Shown one piece after another: positions 4,701 to 6,970 of a stretch of DNA of 6,970 bases. Below the pieces are notes generated by a model that saw nothing but the letters and a program-made list of their open reading frames with translations, had not been told where the DNA came from and searched no databases. Source of the stretch: Lentimicrobiaceae bacterium (GTDB lineage Bacteria; Bacteroidota; Bacteroidia; Bacteroidales; WCHB1-69). Location of the stretch: positions 1 to 6,970 of the forward strand of contig WQWP01000113.1 of assembly GCA_009787485.1 (NCBI GenBank), in the 5' to 3' direction. A program made the position numbers and the translations under genes. Each line of letters opens with the position of its first letter. Position 1 is the stretch's first letter.

Positions 4701-6251
4701 ATGCTCGTAAAAACCTACAGTTGTGCCCTTATGGGCGTTGCCGCAATCCCCATCAGTATCGAAGTCAGTATTGAGCTTGGGGTAAATTTCTTGTTAGTCG
4801 GGTTGCCCGACAGCGCCGTGAAGGAAAGCCAGCAACGCATTGATACTGCGTTACATTGTCATGGATACAAAATTCCCAGTAAAAGAATTGTGATTAATAT
4901 GGCGCCTGCCGACATTAAAAAAGAAGGCTCTGCTTACGACTTAACGCTTGCCGTGGGTATCCTCATTGCTTCGGGGCAAATACAAGGCGCTGAGAAAGTG
5001 GAAGATTACTACATCATGGGCGAATTGTCTTTGGATGGGACCCTGCAACCCATTCGCGGCGCGCTGCCCGTTGCCATTGAAGCACGCAAGCGCGGCAAAA
5101 AAGGAATCATCTTGCCCATTCAAAATGCTCGCGAAGCCGCCATTGTGAGTGATATTGAAGTGCTTGGCGTTGAAAACATCAAACAAGTCATTGATTTTTT
5201 TAATAAAGATACGCCTATTACATCTGTTAAAGTAAACACACGTGAAGAATTTCAGCGCAGTTTAAATGAGTATGAGTTTGATTTTTCGGATGTTAAGGGG
5301 CAAGAGAATATCAAGCGTGCGTTGGAAATTGCGGCGGCGGGCGGACATAACGTTATTCTCATCGGCTCGCCCGGGTCCGGTAAAACCATGTTAGCCAAGC
5401 GCTTGCCTTCTATCTTACCGCCGTTAACATTAAACGAAGCATTGGAAACCACTAAGATTCACTCCGTTGCCGGAAAGATGAGCCGGTATGCCTCGTTGAT
5501 TTCAGTGCGCCCGTTTCGCTCGCCGCACCACACCATTTCCGATGTGGCATTGGTAGGAGGAGGAGCTCATCCGCAGCCTGGCGAAATCTCCTTAGCGCAC
5601 AACGGCGTTCTTTTTTTAGATGAACTTCCCGAATTTAAAAGAACAGTGCTGGAAGTGATGCGCCAGCCGTTGGAAGACAGATATGTTACCATTTCACGCT
5701 CAAAATATACAGTAGAATTTCCCGCTTCATTCATGTTTGTGGCGGCAATGAATCCCTGTCCTTGCGGCAATTACAATAATCCGAAAACGCCCTGCACTTG
5801 CGGACAAGGCATCGTGCAGCGCTACCTGAACAAGGTATCCGGTCCGTTAATGGATAGAATTGATATTCATGTAGAAGTAGTTCCCGTATCGCATGAGGAG
5901 TTGACCTCTACCAAGCCGGTGGAGCCCAGCGCCAACATTCGCGAACGTGTGATATTGGCGCGCACCTTACAGCGCAAACGTTTTGAACATCTTCAAAATG
6001 TGTTTTGCAATGCACAAATGAGCAGCAAAATGGTGCGAACGTACTGTCAAATTACCAAAGAAGGCGAAGAACGCTTAAAATTAGCGATGGAAAAATTAGG
6101 ACTTTCCGCCCGCGCCTACGACCGTATCTTAAAAGTAGCCAGAACGATAGCAGATTTAGACAACTCCATGAATATTGAAATAGAACACTTATCGGAGGCT
6201 ATTAATTTTAGGAGTTTGGATAGGGATAGTTGGGGGAAGTATCAATGTTAA
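4701..6251 (+). CDS. comM: ComM/YifB family AAA+ ATPase (Mg-chelatase-like)
   Basis: The 516-residue protein is full length for the family. ComM of naturally transformable bacteria is a hexameric helicase that promotes branch migration while incoming single-stranded DNA is recombined into the chromosome. The family is also widespread in species not known to be competent. The N-terminal ChlI/Lon-protease-like domain (about 5-170) has GLPDSAVKES (34-43) and GELSLDG (107-113) but no visible protease active site. The AAA+ core has Walker A GSPGSGKT (222-229), FRSPHHT (272-278), Walker B VLFLDELPEF (303-312) and sensor Asn351 in AAMNPCPCG. Four cysteines (353, 355, 365, 367) form a probable metal-binding knuckle. 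DRIDIH (385-390) carries a likely arginine finger, and LSARAYDRILKVARTIADL (468-486) is the sensor 2 helix region. The ATG at 4701 fits the conserved LVKTYSCALMG start. The 3' end faces a minus-strand gene across 29 bases. No other competence gene is in the window, so a role in transformation is inferred from family only. Confidence 0.95.
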   Translation: MLVKTYSCALMGVAAIPISIEVSIELGVNFLLVGLPDSAVKESQQRIDTALHCHGYKIPSKRIVINMAPADIKKEGSAYDLTLAVGILIASGQIQGAEKVEDYYIMGELSLDGTLQPIRGALPVAIEARKRGKKGIILPIQNAREAAIVSDIEVLGVENIKQVIDFFNKDTPITSVKVNTREEFQRSLNEYEFDFSDVKGQENIKRALEIAAAGGHNVILIGSPGSGKTMLAKRLPSILPPLTLNEALETTKIHSVAGKMSRYASLISVRPFRSPHHTISDVALVGGGAHPQPGEISLAHNGVLFLDELPEFKRTVLEVMRQPLEDRYVTISRSKYTVEFPASFMFVAAMNPCPCGNYNNPKTPCTCGQGIVQRYLNKVSGPLMDRIDIHVEVVPVSHEELTSTKPVEPSANIRERVILARTLQRKRFEHLQNVFCNAQMSSKMVRTYCQITKEGEERLKLAMEKLGLSARAYDRILKVARTIADLDNSMNIEIEHLSEAINFRSLDRDSWGKYQC

Positions 6252-6280
6252 TCCACCCCTCCTCCATCAAAAAACCGTTA

Positions 6281-6934
6281 CTAAAAAACCTCCAAATGGG
6301 CATCGTTAATCACCATAGTGTCGCCAACTTGCTTAATGACAGCAATACCGTGTTCAATAGAATTTGCTTCGGTGTTTGCCTCGAAATGAAGCCCTGCCAT
6401 GCCAAGATATAGATTGTAGTGGGCATATTGGGGGTATAATTGTTTAAAAACGGGCGCCTTCTTCAATAGCTGTTCAACATCTTTTTCGCGCACTTTGTAT
6501 TTTATTTCAATGATTACCACCGAAGTGCAATTATACAACACCAGGTCGTACTCACCCTGAAGGTGAAGCCTTCCACTCTTTCTTTTAAGATTACGATCAA
6601 TTTCGTCATATTTTTGTCCTGCAAACTGCATAGTGTTAGTGAAACTGTTCGCAAAATAAGATTCTGCTATTTCGCCATTCGATTTTCCAATCCCGCCAAT
6701 TTCTTGCTGCATGGCTTTAATGGAATCATAAATCTTTTGATTTTCAATAGTTTGTTTTTCCCATTTTTTATTAAAGTCTTCATGCTCTTTATCACTTTTA
6801 GCGAGTTTGGCATAAAACTTCTTGTCATCTTTTTCACTGTTGGCGACCATTGCCTTAACAGATTTTGTCATTTCCTGAATGCTTGCCCAGGCGCTTTCAA
6901 AGGTGGCTTTTGGGGGGTAGGTTTCATTTCTCAT
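6281..6934 (-). CDS. Coiled-coil protein with PD-(D/E)XK nuclease-like C-terminus (DUF3782-like)
   Basis: The protein has 217 residues and no signal peptide or membrane segment. Residues 15-83 are rich in Lys, Glu, Gln and Ala and should form a long helix or coiled coil. Residues 85-170 resemble the core of PD-(D/E)XK nucleases: SNGEIAESYFANSF with Glu91, then GEYDLVLYN with Asp130, then VVIIEIKYK with Glu143-x-Lys145 at the end of a beta strand, then a helix KDVEQLLKKAPVFKQLYP. This layout matches the DUF3782-type family often found in Bacteroidota, cyanobacteria and archaea, whose function is not established. The ATG at 6932-6934 is the first available in frame after an upstream TGA. Only 36 bases of upstream sequence are in the window, and no promoter is visible there. 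It converges on comM with 29 bases between stops. A nuclease activity is inferred from the motif only. No methyltransferase, toxin or defence partner is visible. Confidence 0.8.
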   Translation of the reverse strand: MRNETYPPKATFESAWASIQEMTKSVKAMVANSEKDDKKFYAKLAKSDKEHEDFNKKWEKQTIENQKIYDSIKAMQQEIGGIGKSNGEIAESYFANSFTNTMQFAGQKYDEIDRNLKRKSGRLHLQGEYDLVLYNCTSVVIIEIKYKVREKDVEQLLKKAPVFKQLYPQYAHYNLYLGMAGLHFEANTEANSIEHGIAVIKQVGDTMVINDAHLEVF

Positions 6935-6970
6935 AGCTCGATATTTTATGTTCTTATTTCACGCCGCGAA

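Noticed and set aside
6230..6412. A 60-codon plus-strand frame overlapping the end of comM
   Set aside because: It lies mostly antisense to the nuclease-like gene, has no domain, and is explained by that gene's reverse strand.

Overview
The window looks like a chromosomal piece of a Bacteroidota genome, probably from an uncultured or environmental lineage. The grounds are: TAnnTTTG-type promoters, start codons preceded by A/T-rich leaders with no Shine-Dalgarno sequence, two secreted proteins with type IX secretion (T9SS) C-terminal sorting signals, and intergenic regions full of short repeats.

Layout from left to right. Positions 1-171 hold a possible worn-out coding remnant followed by a clear Bacteroidota promoter. 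Positions 172-1756 carry two secreted proteins in the same direction, 22 bases apart. The first is a degenerate GDGWNG-like domain plus an Fn3-like domain plus a T9SS tail. The second is a YadA-head-like repeat protein joined to what looks like half of a T9SS tail. The two genes share an almost identical leader and start region. Positions 1757-1984 hold a duplicated ~34-bp repeat ending in a perfect 20-base palindrome, then a probable promoter. Positions 1985-3745 encode a HydB/HndC/NuoF-type flavin and iron-sulfur protein with no hydrogenase or complex I partner in the window. Positions 3746-3852 are made largely of two different short repeats. Positions 3853-4494 encode protein-L-isoaspartate O-methyltransferase (pcm). 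Positions 4495-4700 are very A/T-rich and end in a 63-base run of heptanucleotide repeats. Positions 4701-6251 encode the ComM/YifB AAA+ ATPase. Converging on it from the minus strand is a coiled-coil protein with a PD-(D/E)XK-nuclease-like C-terminus (6281-6934).

The genes do not form one pathway. The two secreted proteins form a plausible pair. The redox subunit, pcm and comM each follow a repeat-rich spacer and look like independent transcription units. I found no convincing new multi-gene system. The points most worth a second look are the chimeric tail of the second secreted protein, the duplicated repeat with its terminal palindrome, the in-phase heptad arrays before pcm and comM, and the isolated HydB-like gene that lacks one N-terminal cluster ligand.
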